A stretch of 54,351 bases of DNA from Ignavibacteriota bacterium (GTDB taxonomy: Bacteria; Bacteroidota; Ignavibacteria; Kapaibacteriales; UBA2268): assembly GCA_016219595.1 (NCBI GenBank), contig JACRLY010000078.1, forward strand, positions 1-54,351, given 5' to 3'. The first letter of the stretch is position 1, and every line of letters starts with the position of its first letter. The position numbers were made by a program, and so were the translations under genes. The notes under the pieces were generated by a model that had not been told where the DNA came from, did not search any database, and worked only from the letters and a program-made list of their open reading frames with translations. Positions 18,500-29,710 of this stretch are shown here, piece after piece.

Positions 18500-21319
18500 A
18501 TGACAAAGCCGAAAAAGAAAGATGAGAAAGTCAGAAAAGAAAATGTGAAATATGTATATTATTTTGGCGGAAACAAAGCCGATGGCGATGCTGCCATGAA
18601 AAACCTCCTGGGAGGCAAAGGAGCAAACCTGGCAGAAATGGTAAACCTTGGATTGCCTGTCCCTGCAGGATTTACAATTACAACAGAAGTATGCACATAT
18701 TTTTATAAGAACAAAAGAACATATCCCAAATCTCTGTACCAGGAAGTCGATAAAGCACTCGAAAGACTTGAAAAAGAAATGAAAGCAAAATTCGGAGATC
18801 CTAACAATCCTTTATTAGTATCTGTGCGTTCAGGAGCAAGAGCATCTATGCCGGGTATGATGGATACTGTTCTTAATCTCGGATTGAATGACATTACGAT
18901 TCAAGGTATAATAAAAAGAACAAACAATCCTCGTTTCGCTTATGATGCATATAGAAGATTTGTCTCGATGTACGGTGATGTTGTACTTGAATTGAAACCC
19001 CAAGGTAAAGACGACCTTGACCCTTTTGAAGTTATCCTGGATGCAAAGAAAAAAGCAAGGGGTGTCAAACTCGATGTCGAATTAACTGCTGATGATTTGA
19101 AGGAACTTGTTGCAGAATATAAAGCAGTGATTAATGAAAAACTCGGGATTGTATTTCCGGAGGACCCGAAAGAACAGCTCTGGGGTGCTATCGGGGCTGT
19201 GTTCGGCTCATGGAATAATAACAGAGCTAATATATATAGAAAATTGAATAATATACCAGATTGGTGGGGAACAGCAGTAAACATCCAGGCAATGGTATTC
19301 GGCAACCTGGGCGAAGATTCAGGCACTGGGGTTGCATTCACCCGTGATGCAGCATCCGGTGAAAATATATTTTACGGTGAATTTTTAATGAATGCCCAGG
19401 GTGAAGATGTCGTTGCCGGTATCAGAACACCTCTGCCCATCAAACAACTTGCTGAAAAAGACGGCAAATCATTTAATGAATTGATGAAAATCAGGAAAAT
19501 CCTCGAAAATCATTATCGTGACATGCTCGATATAGAATTTACAATTCAAAACAATAAGTTGTTTATGCTTCAGTGTCGTGTCGGAAAACGAACTGCAATG
19601 GCTGCAATTAAGATTGCTGTTGAAATGGTAAAAGAAAAATTGATAAAACCATGGGAAGCATTATTAAGAATCGAACCTGACCAGTTAAATCAATTATTAA
19701 GACCGGTATTTGACTTGAAGGCAAAGAAAAAAGCACTGGACGAAGGCAAACTTATGGCAAAAGGATTAAATGCCGGACCAGGCGCAGCAACCGGTAAAGT
19801 TGTATTTAATGCCGAAGACGCAATGGAATGGGCTAACAAAGGTGATAAAGTTATTTTAGTGAGAATTGAGACTTCACCGGAAGATATAGGTGGTATGAAT
19901 GCTGCCGAAGGTATATTAACTGCCAGAGGCGGAATGACTTCACATGCCGCACTTGTAGCTAGACAAATGGGTAAAGTTTGCGTTGCAGGATGCGGGTCTT
20001 TATTGATTGATTATAAAGACAGGACACTTAGAGTCGAAGGTAAAAATATATTAGTTAAGGAAGGCGATTACATATCAATAGACGGCACCACAGGTGAAGT
20101 TATAAGCGGAAATATACAGACAAAACCAAGTGAAGTTGTCGAAGTTCTTATCAATAAAACTCTGAAAGAAGAAGATGCACCTACATATCAGATTTACAAA
20201 CAAATCATGGATTGGGCAGACAGGTACAGAGTATTAAGAGTGAGAACAAATGCAGACCAGCCTGACCAGAGTGCCAATGCTATTTCCTTCGGTGCTGAAG
20301 GTATAGGACTTTGCCGGACTGAACATATGTTCTTCGGAGAAGGCAAAATCGGTCCGATGCGCCAGATGATTTTAGCAGACACAGTTGAAGAAAGAAGAAA
20401 AGCACTTGCAAAGTTATTGCCGCTTCAAAGGAAAGATTTTGAGGGCATTTTCGAAGTTATGGACGGAAGACCTGTTACAATAAGAACAATAGACCCACCA
20501 TTGCATGAATTTTTACCCCACGACGATGGAGGTCAGAATGAAATGGCTAAAGCAATGAATTTATCATTGAAAGTTATAAAAGAAAGAGTAGAATCTTTGC
20601 ATGAATTTAATCCTATGCTTGGATTGAGAGGCTGTCGTTTAGGAATTATATTTCCTGAGATAACCGAAATGCAGGCAAGGGCAATTTTCGAAGCTACTGT
20701 GAACGTCATAAAGAGCGGTAAAAAAGTACTTCCTGAAATTATGATACCTTTAGTTGGACATGTAAAGGAGTTAAAAAACCAGGAAGAAATAGTTCGCGCG
20801 ACAGCCGAAGAAGTGATTAAAGAAACAGGTGTCAAATTTGATTATCTTGTGGGGACCATGATAGAAATTCCACGTGGGGCTATTACGGCTGAAGAAGTTG
20901 CAACCGTTGCAGAATTTTTCTCGTTCGGCACAAATGATTTGACACAAACAACATTAGGTGTAAGCAGGGATGATGCCGGAAAGTTTTTACCTGAATATGT
21001 AAACAGGGATATCTACAAAATAGACCCGTTCGTTTCGATTGACCAGTCCGGAGTCGGTTTCCTGATGAAACATGCTGTTGCCGAAGGCAGAAAAACAAGA
21101 AAAAATATTAAGCTTGGAATTTGCGGTGAACACGGCGGCGAACCTGCATCGGTAGAATTCTGTCATAATATAGGTTTGAATTATGTTTCATGTTCTCCTT
21201 TCAGAGTTCCTATTGCAAAATTAGCTGCTGCAAGAGCAGCCATTAAAGAAGATCAGGCAGGCGACAGGCATAAGCATGTAAAAAAAGAAAAAAAAGATTT
21301 TAAAAAGAAAAAGAAATAA
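18500..21319 (+). CDS. ppdK: Pyruvate, phosphate dikinase
   Basis: [67 protein letters not shown]. Confidence 0.97.
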   Translation: MTKPKKKDEKVRKENVKYVYYFGGNKADGDAAMKNLLGGKGANLAEMVNLGLPVPAGFTITTEVCTYFYKNKRTYPKSLYQEVDKALERLEKEMKAKFGDPNNPLLVSVRSGARASMPGMMDTVLNLGLNDITIQGIIKRTNNPRFAYDAYRRFVSMYGDVVLELKPQGKDDLDPFEVILDAKKKARGVKLDVELTADDLKELVAEYKAVINEKLGIVFPEDPKEQLWGAIGAVFGSWNNNRANIYRKLNNIPDWWGTAVNIQAMVFGNLGEDSGTGVAFTRDAASGENIFYGEFLMNAQGEDVVAGIRTPLPIKQLAEKDGKSFNELMKIRKILENHYRDMLDIEFTIQNNKLFMLQCRVGKRTAMAAIKIAVEMVKEKLIKPWEALLRIEPDQLNQLLRPVFDLKAKKKALDEGKLMAKGLNAGPGAATGKVVFNAEDAMEWANKGDKVILVRIETSPEDIGGMNAAEGILTARGGMTSHAALVARQMGKVCVAGCGSLLIDYKDRTLRVEGKNILVKEGDYISIDGTTGEVISGNIQTKPSEVVEVLINKTLKEEDAPTYQIYKQIMDWADRYRVLRVRTNADQPDQSANAISFGAEGIGLCRTEHMFFGEGKIGPMRQMILADTVEERRKALAKLLPLQRKDFEGIFEVMDGRPVTIRTIDPPLHEFLPHDDGGQNEMAKAMNLSLKVIKERVESLHEFNPMLGLRGCRLGIIFPEITEMQARAIFEATVNVIKSGKKVLPEIMIPLVGHVKELKNQEEIVRATAEEVIKETGVKFDYLVGTMIEIPRGAITAEEVATVAEFFSFGTNDLTQTTLGVSRDDAGKFLPEYVNRDIYKIDPFVSIDQSGVGFLMKHAVAEGRKTRKNIKLGICGEHGGEPASVEFCHNIGLNYVSCSPFRVPIAKLAAARAAIKEDQAGDRHKHVKKEKKDFKKKKK

Positions 21320-21503
21320 CTAATAATAAATCAGATTATACGTTTTTATAATCAAAGATTAGGTTATTTTATTTTTTATTAACAACTTTAGTAATACACA
21401 AAATATATTATAAAATATTTTGAACTTGAAAAATAATTTTTTTTAAATATAATTCTTTTATTTTTGTACAAAATTTTATTGCAAAATTATCAATGAGGAT
21501 AAT

Positions 21504-21899
21504 ATGAATTTATTCGAAGTTAAACCAGAAAATCAAATTATGCATTTAGACGAACCATACATATATGTGGAAGAAACATTGGCAGATTTTATTAACATCA
21601 CACCTGATATTGATTTCTCCTTTTCGGAAGTATTAAGTCATACAAACATAAATACCGACATCAGAATGGAAAAAATCGAAGAGGACGAGGAAGTTGATGA
21701 AGATTTCACCGACGATGAGTTCGAAGATGATTATGATGAGGATGACTTCGAAGATGATGAAGAAGAATTACTGGATGACGAAGATTTTGAAGAAGACTTC
21801 GATGAAGGAAATGATGATTTCGAAGAAGAATTTACCGAAGATGATTTTGATAGTTTCGACGAAGATGAAGAAGAATTCGATGATGAAGAAGATATCTGA
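21504..21899 (+). CDS. Small protein with extreme Asp/Glu-rich C-terminal half
   Basis: Normal-composition N-terminus (MNLFEVKPENQIMHLDEPYIYVEETLADFINITPDIDFSFSEVLSH), then a 73-residue acidic tract; ends just before a strong terminator. Confidence 0.75.
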   Translation: MNLFEVKPENQIMHLDEPYIYVEETLADFINITPDIDFSFSEVLSHTNINTDIRMEKIEEDEEVDEDFTDDEFEDDYDEDDFEDDEEELLDDEDFEEDFDEGNDDFEEEFTEDDFDSFDEDEEEFDDEEDI

Positions 21900-21919
21900 T
21901 AATTAATTAGAAAATTATA

Positions 21920-21958
21920 AAAAAAAAGCCTCCTTCAAGGAGGCTTTTTAATTTTTGC
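21920..21958. terminator. Bidirectional Rho-independent terminator between convergent genes
   Basis: AAAAAAAGCCTCCTTCAAGGAGGCTTTTTAATTTTT. Confidence 0.9.
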
Positions 21959-21975
21959 AAGTAGAGTAATAAAAA

Positions 21976-22233
21976 TTAGTTAATTGGATAAACAGAGACT
22001 TGTTGTTTTTCCCTGCCTTTTCTTTCAAATTTAACATTTCCATCAATCAATGAAAAAATAGTATAATCTGAACCCAAACCGACATTTTTCCCCGGATGGA
22101 ATTTAGTACCGCATTGGCGGACTATTATATTTCCCGATGTAACAAATTCGCCGCCGAATTTTTTTACACCGCGTCTTTGACCATGTGAATCTCTTCCGTT
22201 ACGGGTAGAACCGCCACCTTTTTTATGTGCCAT
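21976..22233 (-). CDS. rpmA: 50S ribosomal protein L27
   Basis: [29 protein letters not shown]. Confidence 0.97.
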   Translation of the reverse strand: MAHKKGGGSTRNGRDSHGQRRGVKKFGGEFVTSGNIIVRQCGTKFHPGKNVGLGSDYTIFSLIDGNVKFERKGREKQQVSVYPIN

Positions 22234-22235
22234 TA

Positions 22236-22598
22236 TTATTCCCCTTCCTCAGCTTGTGTTCCTGAATCTGCTTTCTTTTTTCTTGGAGCAGAAAGCTTAA
22301 TATCTGTAATTTCTATTTTAGTAAAACGTTGCCTGTGCCCGTTTAACTTTCTTTGACCTTTACTTTTTTTCTTGTGGAATACAAGAACTTTATCGTCCTT
22401 ACCATGCTCGAGAATTTTAGCTTTTACCGAACCGGCTATGTATGGTGAACCAATTTTTGTGGATTTATCATCGCCACCGGCAAGCAGGTTTTTAAATTCC
22501 AGGCTATCCCCGGGTTCCCCCTTAAGCAAGGGAACTTTTACTACTGCTTTTTTTTGGACTTCGAGCTGAATTCCACCTATTTCAACAACTGCAAACAT
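22236..22598 (-). CDS. rplU: 50S ribosomal protein L21
   Basis: [25 protein letters not shown]...[27 protein letters not shown]. Confidence 0.95.
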   Translation of the reverse strand: MFAVVEIGGIQLEVQKKAVVKVPLLKGEPGDSLEFKNLLAGGDDKSTKIGSPYIAGSVKAKILEHGKDDKVLVFHKKKSKGQRKLNGHRQRFTKIEITDIKLSAPRKKKADSGTQAEEGE

Positions 22599-22697
22599 TT
22601 CAGTAACCAATATATATGTTTTAAATAATTATCATTTAACAGATTTGCAATTTAAGAATTTATTTTTTTTCACCCAAATTTATTTTATTATCAGAGG

Positions 22698-23969
22698 CTA
22701 AGCTGATTTGGTCTTCATCTTGCTTTTTGGATAATAAACCGGCTCAGAACCTTTTTTTATTACATCTTCTGTAATAAAGCATTTAAGAATATTATTCTTA
22801 TCCGGTAAATCGTACATAATCGGAAGCATTATATCTTCGGTAATAGAACGAAGACCACGCGCCCCGGTTTTTCTTAGTTTTGCTTTTTCAACAATTGCTT
22901 TCAACGCTTTATCTTCAAACTCAAGTTCGACGTCTTCCATGGCAAAAAGTTTTTGATACTGCTTTATTATTGCATTTTTCGGGTCGGTTAATATACTAAT
23001 AAGGGCTTTATCATCAAGTTCTTCCAATGCTACCAAAACCGGAAGTCTTCCGATTAATTCCGGAATAAAGCCATATTTTAATAAATCTTCAGGCTCAACT
23101 TTTTTCAGTAATTCAAAATCCGAAACGATAGCCTCTTCGATATCTGCTGTAAATCCGATTGTGGTCTTTCTAAGTCTTTGTGCAATTATAGATTCAAGAC
23201 CTTCAAATGCTCCGCCGCAGATAAATAGTATGTTTGAGGTATTTAAGAAAACAAGATTTTGTTCAGGATGTTTCCTTCCGCCTTTTGGCGGTACTCCTGC
23301 AACTGTTCCCTCAAGTATTTTCAGCAATGCCTGCTGAACTCCTTCACCGGATACATCCCTGGTTATGCTCCTTGATTCGCTTTTTCTTGCAATCTTATCA
23401 ATTTCATCTATGTAAATTATACCTTTTTCTGCTTTTTCGACATTATAATCTGTCTTTTGCAGCAACTGTAATAAAACAGTTTCCACATCATCACCGACAT
23501 ATCCTGCTTCGGTTATTGTAGTTGCATCTGCAATTGCAAAAGGAACTCTTAATATCCTGGCAAGTGTGCGGGCAAGTAATGTTTTTCCTGTTCCTGTGGG
23601 ACCAACTAAAAGAATATTACTTTTTTCTATTTCAACATCGCTTTGTTCGCCTTTGATATCATCGGAGAGGATTCTTTTATAATGATTATAGACAGCAACC
23701 GAGAGGGCTTTTTTGGAATACTCCTGCCCGATTACATATTTATCTAATTCTGACTTCATTTCCGATGGTTTTGGTAATTTACCGCCGTCATTGAAAATAG
23801 TATTTTCGAATCCTGTTTTCTTTTTCAGGATTTCCTGTGAATTATGGACACAAATATCACAAATATAAATCCTGTTTGGTCCTTCGATAAGACTCGATAC
23901 TTCTTTAGCACTTCTACCGCAAAAAGAGCAGTAAATCTCATCACCGAATGAAATATTATCTTTAGCCAT
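22698..23969 (-). CDS. clpX: ATP-dependent Clp protease ATP-binding subunit ClpX
   Basis: [18 protein letters not shown] zinc finger, [31 protein letters not shown]. Confidence 0.97.
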   Translation of the reverse strand: MAKDNISFGDEIYCSFCGRSAKEVSSLIEGPNRIYICDICVHNSQEILKKKTGFENTIFNDGGKLPKPSEMKSELDKYVIGQEYSKKALSVAVYNHYKRILSDDIKGEQSDVEIEKSNILLVGPTGTGKTLLARTLARILRVPFAIADATTITEAGYVGDDVETVLLQLLQKTDYNVEKAEKGIIYIDEIDKIARKSESRSITRDVSGEGVQQALLKILEGTVAGVPPKGGRKHPEQNLVFLNTSNILFICGGAFEGLESIIAQRLRKTTIGFTADIEEAIVSDFELLKKVEPEDLLKYGFIPELIGRLPVLVALEELDDKALISILTDPKNAIIKQYQKLFAMEDVELEFEDKALKAIVEKAKLRKTGARGLRSITEDIMLPIMYDLPDKNNILKCFITEDVIKKGSEPVYYPKSKMKTKSA

Positions 23970-23977
23970 TTCTTATT

Positions 23978-24610
23978 TTACTTATTTTCTTTCTTTTTTG
24001 TTTCTTCTTCAGGTTTCAATTCGGCTGCACTTGTCATAATCTTGTCAATAATTCCATATTCGAGAGCCTCCTGAGCAGACATATAATAATCTCTTTCTGA
24101 ATCCTGGTGAATCTGGTCAACTGATTTGCCGGTATGTTTAGCTGTAATTTCGTAAAGGGTTTCCCTGATACGCAGCATTTCCTTAGTATAGATTTCAATA
24201 TCAGTCGCTTGTCCCTGTGTTCCGCCAATCGGTTGATGCATTAGAATTCTGGCATTAGGAAGAGCATAACGCTTTCCCTTTGCACCCGCACATAAAAGTA
24301 CCTGTGCCATCGAAGCGCCCATACCCATGCATATCGTAACTATATCAGGTTTAACAAATTGCATCGTGTCATAAATAGCCAAACCTGAACTGACACTTCC
24401 ACCTGGAGAATTAATATACAAATTGATTTCCTTATTTGGGTCCTCACTCGAAAGAAACAGTAGTTGAGCAATAACCAGGTTTGAAATGTGGTCATCAATC
24501 GCTGTTCCAATAAAAATTATTCTTTCCTTCAAAAGGCGGGAATATATGTCGTAAGAACGTTCGCCTCTGCTTGTCTGCTCTATCACTATCGGTATTAACT
24601 GGTCAACCAT
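23978..24610 (-). CDS. clpP: ATP-dependent Clp protease proteolytic subunit
   Basis: [59 protein letters not shown]. Confidence 0.97.
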   Translation of the reverse strand: MVDQLIPIVIEQTSRGERSYDIYSRLLKERIIFIGTAIDDHISNLVIAQLLFLSSEDPNKEINLYINSPGGSVSSGLAIYDTMQFVKPDIVTICMGMGASMAQVLLCAGAKGKRYALPNARILMHQPIGGTQGQATDIEIYTKEMLRIRETLYEITAKHTGKSVDQIHQDSERDYYMSAQEALEYGIIDKIMTSAAELKPEEETKKKENK

Positions 24611-24679
24611 AATTTTATCCTTTTATCAAACAATAAATTTCATTGCTATAACGAATTGATTCTGATATTCTTTTATAAA

Positions 24680-26020
24680 TCAATGTTTATGCTCGTGTTC
24701 GTGTTCGTGTTCGTGTTCATGATGATGATGCTCTTCGCCATCAGGATGATAATGCCCGTGCTCATCAAATTGAACTTCATTAGTAATTGCAAAATCAAGT
24801 ATGAAATCCATCAATTTTTTATGCAAAATATTTTCAGTTATCGCCCTATTCTGCATAATTGCTCTCCTAACGGTATCAGGGTCACTTTTACTTCTTGCTG
24901 CTTCTGCTTCAACAAGATTATCTAAATCAAAATCTTCTACTTCAAGTTTTTCATTTTCTATTATTCTTTTTCTAATAATTTCCCACTTAACGGTTTTTTC
25001 TGCTACAGGAAGTAAACCCGGGACCATGCTGTCAATTGAAAGATTAGCAGCATCCGGCATATTAGAGTATCTTTTTTTAATATCTTCAGCCATGTTTTTA
25101 GCAACTTCACTGACAATTGATTCCGGAGCAGAAAGTGAATTCATTTCTACAATTTTGTTGACAATCTGGTCTTCCATCGCAGTGCGGCTCTTGTGATTCC
25201 ACTCATCCTGCATCTGGAATTCCAATTCATCCTTTAATTCCTGGTATGTATTCATATTTCCGCTTGTATATTGTTTTACGAATTCATCGGTGAGTTCAAT
25301 CGGAACTAATTTTTGAATTTCTGTAACTTCAACTTTATAAGTTTTATCCGGAGCAGAATTATCTGCTTCCTTCGGCTGGAAATTGAATGTATCACCAACT
25401 TTAGTGTTCAGCAGTGATGCTCTCAAATCAGGCATTACTGTCTCATTTGCAAGGTATACATGGGTGTCAATCGGTTTTTCACCTATGATTGGAACTAGTG
25501 ACTGAGGATCAATTACAGTGAGTTTTATCCCGACTATATGATTTTCATCATTGACAAATTCATCAGGCTCCATCTTTCCGTTTGCTTTAGCTATTTCATT
25601 TAATCTTAACTGGAGTTCTTCTTCAGTTACTGTATGAATCGGTTCATCGATGGTTAGACCCCGGTAATCAGCTAATTCAAAATCAGGCAATACCTCATAA
25701 GATATTTTGAACACTACTCCTTCATCGGTTCTGTCGACATGAAATAAACTCGGCTGTCCAACGACCGGTAATTCTTTTTCCTTTATAATTTTTCTAAATT
25801 CATCATCACAAATTGTTTCGAGAGATTCTGCTTCGATTCTTTTTCCATAATATTGCTTTACTAAATTCATCGGCACTTTGCCTTTCCTGAATCCCTTCAT
25901 ATCTATGCTTTTTTGAGCTTCCTTATATGCATCTTCAAAGTGAGGTTTCAGTTCATCATTTGTTAGAGTTATTTCGATTTCACGTTTACATCCGTCAAGT
26001 TCTTTAATTGTATTTTCCAA
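24680..26020 (-). CDS. tig: Trigger factor with His-rich C-terminal tail; probable TTG start
   Basis: ENTIKELDGCKREIEITLTNDEL...DMKGFRKGKVPMNLVKQYYGKRIEAE. The ORF-track start (26107) runs into the tRNA; TTG at 26018-26020 lies just after AGGTAGG. Confidence 0.9.
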   Translation of the reverse strand: MENTIKELDGCKREIEITLTNDELKPHFEDAYKEAQKSIDMKGFRKGKVPMNLVKQYYGKRIEAESLETICDDEFRKIIKEKELPVVGQPSLFHVDRTDEGVVFKISYEVLPDFELADYRGLTIDEPIHTVTEEELQLRLNEIAKANGKMEPDEFVNDENHIVGIKLTVIDPQSLVPIIGEKPIDTHVYLANETVMPDLRASLLNTKVGDTFNFQPKEADNSAPDKTYKVEVTEIQKLVPIELTDEFVKQYTSGNMNTYQELKDELEFQMQDEWNHKSRTAMEDQIVNKIVEMNSLSAPESIVSEVAKNMAEDIKKRYSNMPDAANLSIDSMVPGLLPVAEKTVKWEIIRKRIIENEKLEVEDFDLDNLVEAEAARSKSDPDTVRRAIMQNRAITENILHKKLMDFILDFAITNEVQFDEHGHYHPDGEEHHHHEHEHEHEHEHKH

Positions 26021-26068
26021 AATCCTACCTGTTAAAATTAAATGAAAAAAATTACGATATGCCTTATG

Positions 26069-26150
26069 TGCGGACGGGGAGACTCGAACTCCCACGAGCT
26101 TCCTCACTAGATCCTAAGTCTAGCGCGTCTACCAATTCCGCCACGTCCGC
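26069..26150 (-). tRNA. tRNA-Leu (anticodon UAG)
   Basis: Minus strand GCGGACGTGGCGGAATTGGTAGACGCGCTAGACTTAGGATCTAGTGAGGAAGCTCGTGGGAGTTCGAGTCTCCCCGTCCGCA; loop CTTAGGA gives TAG; long variable arm. Confidence 0.95.
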
Positions 26151-26377
26151 ATTATAAAGAATACAAAATTAAGAATTATCAATTACTAAAAAAAGTAGGA
26201 CGTTTATAAACGGTTATAAGTGGGGAACTTAAAATAAATAAACACTCTAAACTATTTGATAAAATTCACTAAATCCGTTATAAAGTCTGATTCCATAATT
26301 AATTATGAATGACATAAATCAATTATGCTGTTTATTAATCCTGAGTAATTAAATTTGCAAAAATTAACAGGATAGGA

Positions 26378-27715
26378 ATGAAGAAAAGAGTAATTATTAT
26401 CGGTGCAGGCATCGCAGGAATTTCATCTGCAATTGAACTGGTACAAAACGATATTGAAGTTATTGTACTTGAAAGAAGAGCTTTTCCAGGTGGAAGAATG
26501 TATTCGATATGGGATAATGAATCCGGAGAGTATATAGATAATGGACAGCATTTGATGGCCGGTGCTTATGTCAACTTTTTCAGGATACTGAAAACTTTAG
26601 GTACATATAACCTTATTGAATTTCAGAAGTCATTAATTGTACCGTTTATTGATTTGGAAGGTAACAGTACAGTCCTCGATTCTAATGTTTTTCCGGGGAA
26701 AATGGGAATTTTATATGGCTTTATGAAATTTTCAGGAGTATGTTACAAATCCAAAATCAAGTCAATTTCATTGATAAGAAATATGTTAAATGATAAAATT
26801 GAAATTGAAGGAATGACTGTTGATTCGTTGTTGAGTTTAAATAAAATCCCAGGAGATATAATTGATAGATTTTGGAAACCGTTTTGTCTTGCAGTAATGA
26901 ATTTAAAAATAAATGATGCATCCGCACAGATATTATCAAACGTTCTTAAGAAATTATTTCAAAGCAAAAATAATTCTTCTCTCGCATTCTCAAATGTTCC
27001 CCTATTGAAATTGATTTCACCAATAACCGATTGGTTATCAAATAAAAATAGTAATATTTACTATAATAGTACCGTAAAGCAGTTACAAATAGATGATAAT
27101 CAAATTGCTGTAATTACTGATAAAAACGAAATAATCATTGCGGACGCAATTATTTCTGCATTGCCCTATTTTGCTTTTCAGAAAATATTACCTGAAAAAT
27201 ACCGTGAATATTTATTTTTCAAAACTTTGAATGAGTACAAAAATTCTTCAATTATTTCGATTTATTTATGGCTTGATAAAGAAATCAGTAATGCTAATTT
27301 TACAGGAATGCTTGGTACAAAGACTCAATGGATTTTTAACCGTAGATTGATTTGTCACGATGATGAAAAAAATGATAGAAAATATCCCGGACATATAACT
27401 TTAACGATAAGCGGTGCAAATGATATCATTGATGAAAATCCGGAGATGTTAGCCAAAGAATGTTTCAATGAAGTGAAAACAGCATTTAAATCAGATGCTA
27501 AATTATTATCATGGAAAGTCATCAAAGAAAAAAGGGCAACATTTATTTCAAATCCTCTAATGGACGCTCAAAGATTGAGTCAGCAAACACCAATTGCAAA
27601 TTTATTCATAGCCGGAGACTGGACATCAACAGGATTACCTGCAACTCTGGAAGGTGCCGCTTATAGTGGTGTGCTTGCCGCTGAGTATGCTATGAATTAT
27701 TTAAATGAAAAATAG
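26378..27715 (+). CDS. hpnE: HpnE-like hydroxysqualene dehydroxylase / FAD-dependent amine oxidase
   Basis: VIIIGAGIAGISSAIEL...YIDNGQHLMAGAYVNFFRILKTLG...LFIAGDWTSTGLPATLEGAAYSGVLAAE. Confidence 0.82.
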   Translation: MKKRVIIIGAGIAGISSAIELVQNDIEVIVLERRAFPGGRMYSIWDNESGEYIDNGQHLMAGAYVNFFRILKTLGTYNLIEFQKSLIVPFIDLEGNSTVLDSNVFPGKMGILYGFMKFSGVCYKSKIKSISLIRNMLNDKIEIEGMTVDSLLSLNKIPGDIIDRFWKPFCLAVMNLKINDASAQILSNVLKKLFQSKNNSSLAFSNVPLLKLISPITDWLSNKNSNIYYNSTVKQLQIDDNQIAVITDKNEIIIADAIISALPYFAFQKILPEKYREYLFFKTLNEYKNSSIISIYLWLDKEISNANFTGMLGTKTQWIFNRRLICHDDEKNDRKYPGHITLTISGANDIIDENPEMLAKECFNEVKTAFKSDAKLLSWKVIKEKRATFISNPLMDAQRLSQQTPIANLFIAGDWTSTGLPATLEGAAYSGVLAAEYAMNYLNEK

Positions 27716-27769
27716 ATTGGAACGTCAATCCGATTAATTTCTGATACTAAATGAATAAAGGGGGAAATT

Positions 27770-28297
27770 ATGGCAGGAGATATAATAATAAACGATTTTC
27801 AGGATTATAGTGAAGTATTTTCCGGCACTGAATGGAAAACACTTCAATTCTCTATTTTCTGGATGTTTAATGCTGTTGCTAAAGCTGACGGCAAAATAGA
27901 CAAAAAGGAAATGGATGCCCTGCAGCATTTAATAAAGAATTCTTCAGCAATTATTAATCACCTTGCATGGACTGTGATTTCTTCAATTGAGAAGGAATTC
28001 GACATAATATTTGCGGAATTTGAAACAGATAAAAGAGAAGTAATCGATGGGATGCGGGAAGTCTCCGATTTATTAAATAAGAAAGTAAACCCCAAAACAG
28101 CAGTCGAATTTAAAAAGACTTTAATCGGTATTGGATTTTATATTGCAAATGCATCAGGAAAATGGATTGGTTCAAAAGTCTGTGCCGAAGAAGGTATTGC
28201 AATAAAATTAGCAGGGATGAACCTGAGATTATCTGCCGCTCAACTGGATGAAATCCCGACAATAGATGATATTTTCAGCAGTTTTGATGAGTTTTGA
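27770..28297 (+). CDS. TerB-like domain protein
   Basis: FNAVAKADGKIDKKEMDALQHLI, TerB-like acidic helical motif. Confidence 0.45.
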   Translation: MAGDIIINDFQDYSEVFSGTEWKTLQFSIFWMFNAVAKADGKIDKKEMDALQHLIKNSSAIINHLAWTVISSIEKEFDIIFAEFETDKREVIDGMREVSDLLNKKVNPKTAVEFKKTLIGIGFYIANASGKWIGSKVCAEEGIAIKLAGMNLRLSAAQLDEIPTIDDIFSSFDEF

Positions 28298-29710
28298 TTA
28301 ATCTTCTATTATCCTTTTCAAAATTACCAGACTACATGCTGTTTTACTCATTGGGGGAAAAGATTCTTGTGTTCCGTCTTTTTTTAAAATTGTAATTGTA
28401 TTTTCGTCACCTCTGAAGCCGCTTTTGGGTTTATTAATAGTATTCACAACCATCATATCGCAGTTTTTAGCCTTCATTTTTTTCCAGCCATTTTCAATTT
28501 CATCAATACTTTCCAGTGCAAATCCCACAACAGTCTGGTCCTCACGTTTATCTGTTCCAAGTGTAGATAAAATATCGTTAGTAGATTGTAATTCAACTGT
28601 CAATTTCTCTCCAACAACAGTTTTTTTCAATTTTCCTTTATAGGGATTAATCGGAGTATAATCCGCTACAGCCGCCGCCATTATAGCAATGTCGCATTTA
28701 TAAAATTCATTCATGATACTATCATACATTTCATCTGCAGATTCGACATCGATACGCTTTATTCCTTCAGGTGTTTGAATAGAGACGGGTCCTGACACAA
28801 GAATTACATCTGCTCCAAGTTCATGTGCTATTTTTGCCAATGCAAATCCCATTTTACCAGATGAAAAATTTGAAATAAAACGGACATCATCAATTTTTTC
28901 GATTGTAGGTCCTGCTGAAATAAGTATTGTTTTACCTTTAAGGAAATCAACTTTTGAAATACCGGAAAAATCCTGCTTCATTTTAGTTAATTCAAGCTCG
29001 GCATTCCATTTATCATTTTCGATTCGTTCATCAATTGATAAAAGAGGTTTTTCAACTGCATTTTCAATATCTTCGTCTGTAATTTTAGCATTTTGAGAAA
29101 AATCAAATTTTCCGGGCTTTTTTGTGTAACCCGGTATTCTTGCCTTCTTTTCTGATAAAACTATTTTAATGTAATCCATCAATACATTTAATTCGGGCAA
29201 TCTTCCCGGTCCTGTGAAACCGCTTGAAAGGTCTCCTTCTTCGGGAGGTATTATTACTACACCTATCTCGTCAAGGAATTTCACATTCTTTTGGGTAGCA
29301 GGATTCAACCACATTGTTGAATCCATTGCCGGTGCAATTAAAAGGGGTATCTCATTAGGCAAAGCCGTAGCTACAGCAACAAGAGATGTATCACAAATTC
29401 CATTTGCAAGTTTACCAAGTGTTGTAGCACTGCATGGCGCTATTATCATCAAATTACATTCGTGTGATTTGTGAATGTGCCATGCTCCCCCGCTTTGTAC
29501 AGACTCTGAAAACATTTCAACAATTACGGGATTCCTCGAGAGATTCTCCAAAGTCAATCTTGTTACAAATTTTTCTGCTGAAGGGGTAATTATCACATTA
29601 ACATTGGCACCTTCCTTGACTAATTCCCTTACAAGCAACTGGCTTTTATAAGCTGCAATTGAACCTGTTATGCCAACTATAATATTTTTTCCTTTTAACA
29701 TATTTTCCAT
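28298..29710 (-). CDS. coaBC: Bifunctional phosphopantothenoylcysteine decarboxylase / phosphopantothenate-cysteine ligase
   Basis: IIVGITGSIAAYKSQLLVREL, LLIAPAMDSTMW, ILISAGPTIEKIDDVRFISNFSSGKMG, AAAVADYTP. Confidence 0.95.
   Translation of the reverse strand: MENMLKGKNIIVGITGSIAAYKSQLLVRELVKEGANVNVIITPSAEKFVTRLTLENLSRNPVIVEMFSESVQSGGAWHIHKSHECNLMIIAPCSATTLGKLANGICDTSLVAVATALPNEIPLLIAPAMDSTMWLNPATQKNVKFLDEIGVVIIPPEEGDLSSGFTGPGRLPELNVLMDYIKIVLSEKKARIPGYTKKPGKFDFSQNAKITDEDIENAVEKPLLSIDERIENDKWNAELELTKMKQDFSGISKVDFLKGKTILISAGPTIEKIDDVRFISNFSSGKMGFALAKIAHELGADVILVSGPVSIQTPEGIKRIDVESADEMYDSIMNEFYKCDIAIMAAAVADYTPINPYKGKLKKTVVGEKLTVELQSTNDILSTLGTDKREDQTVVGFALESIDEIENGWKKMKAKNCDMMVVNTINKPKSGFRGDENTITILKKDGTQESFPPMSKTACSLVILKRIIED

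Noticed and set aside
21694-21906. ORF of 70 aa rich in Met/Lys overlapping the acidic protein
   Set aside because: Out-of-frame reading of GATGATGAAGAA-type codons; composition is an artefact and it has no separate start signal.
24691-24720. Short tandem repeat as possible CRISPR or regulatory array
   Set aside because: Simple hexanucleotide repeat inside a coding tail; no spacers.
24656-24925. + strand ORF MILIFFYKSMFMLVFVFVFVFMMMM...
   Set aside because: Antisense of the His-Glu repeat tail of trigger factor.
26021-26107. N-terminal 29 residues of the listed trigger factor ORF
   Set aside because: They run into the tRNA-Leu gene and are not trigger factor-like; a TTG start at 26020 after AGGTAGG fits better.
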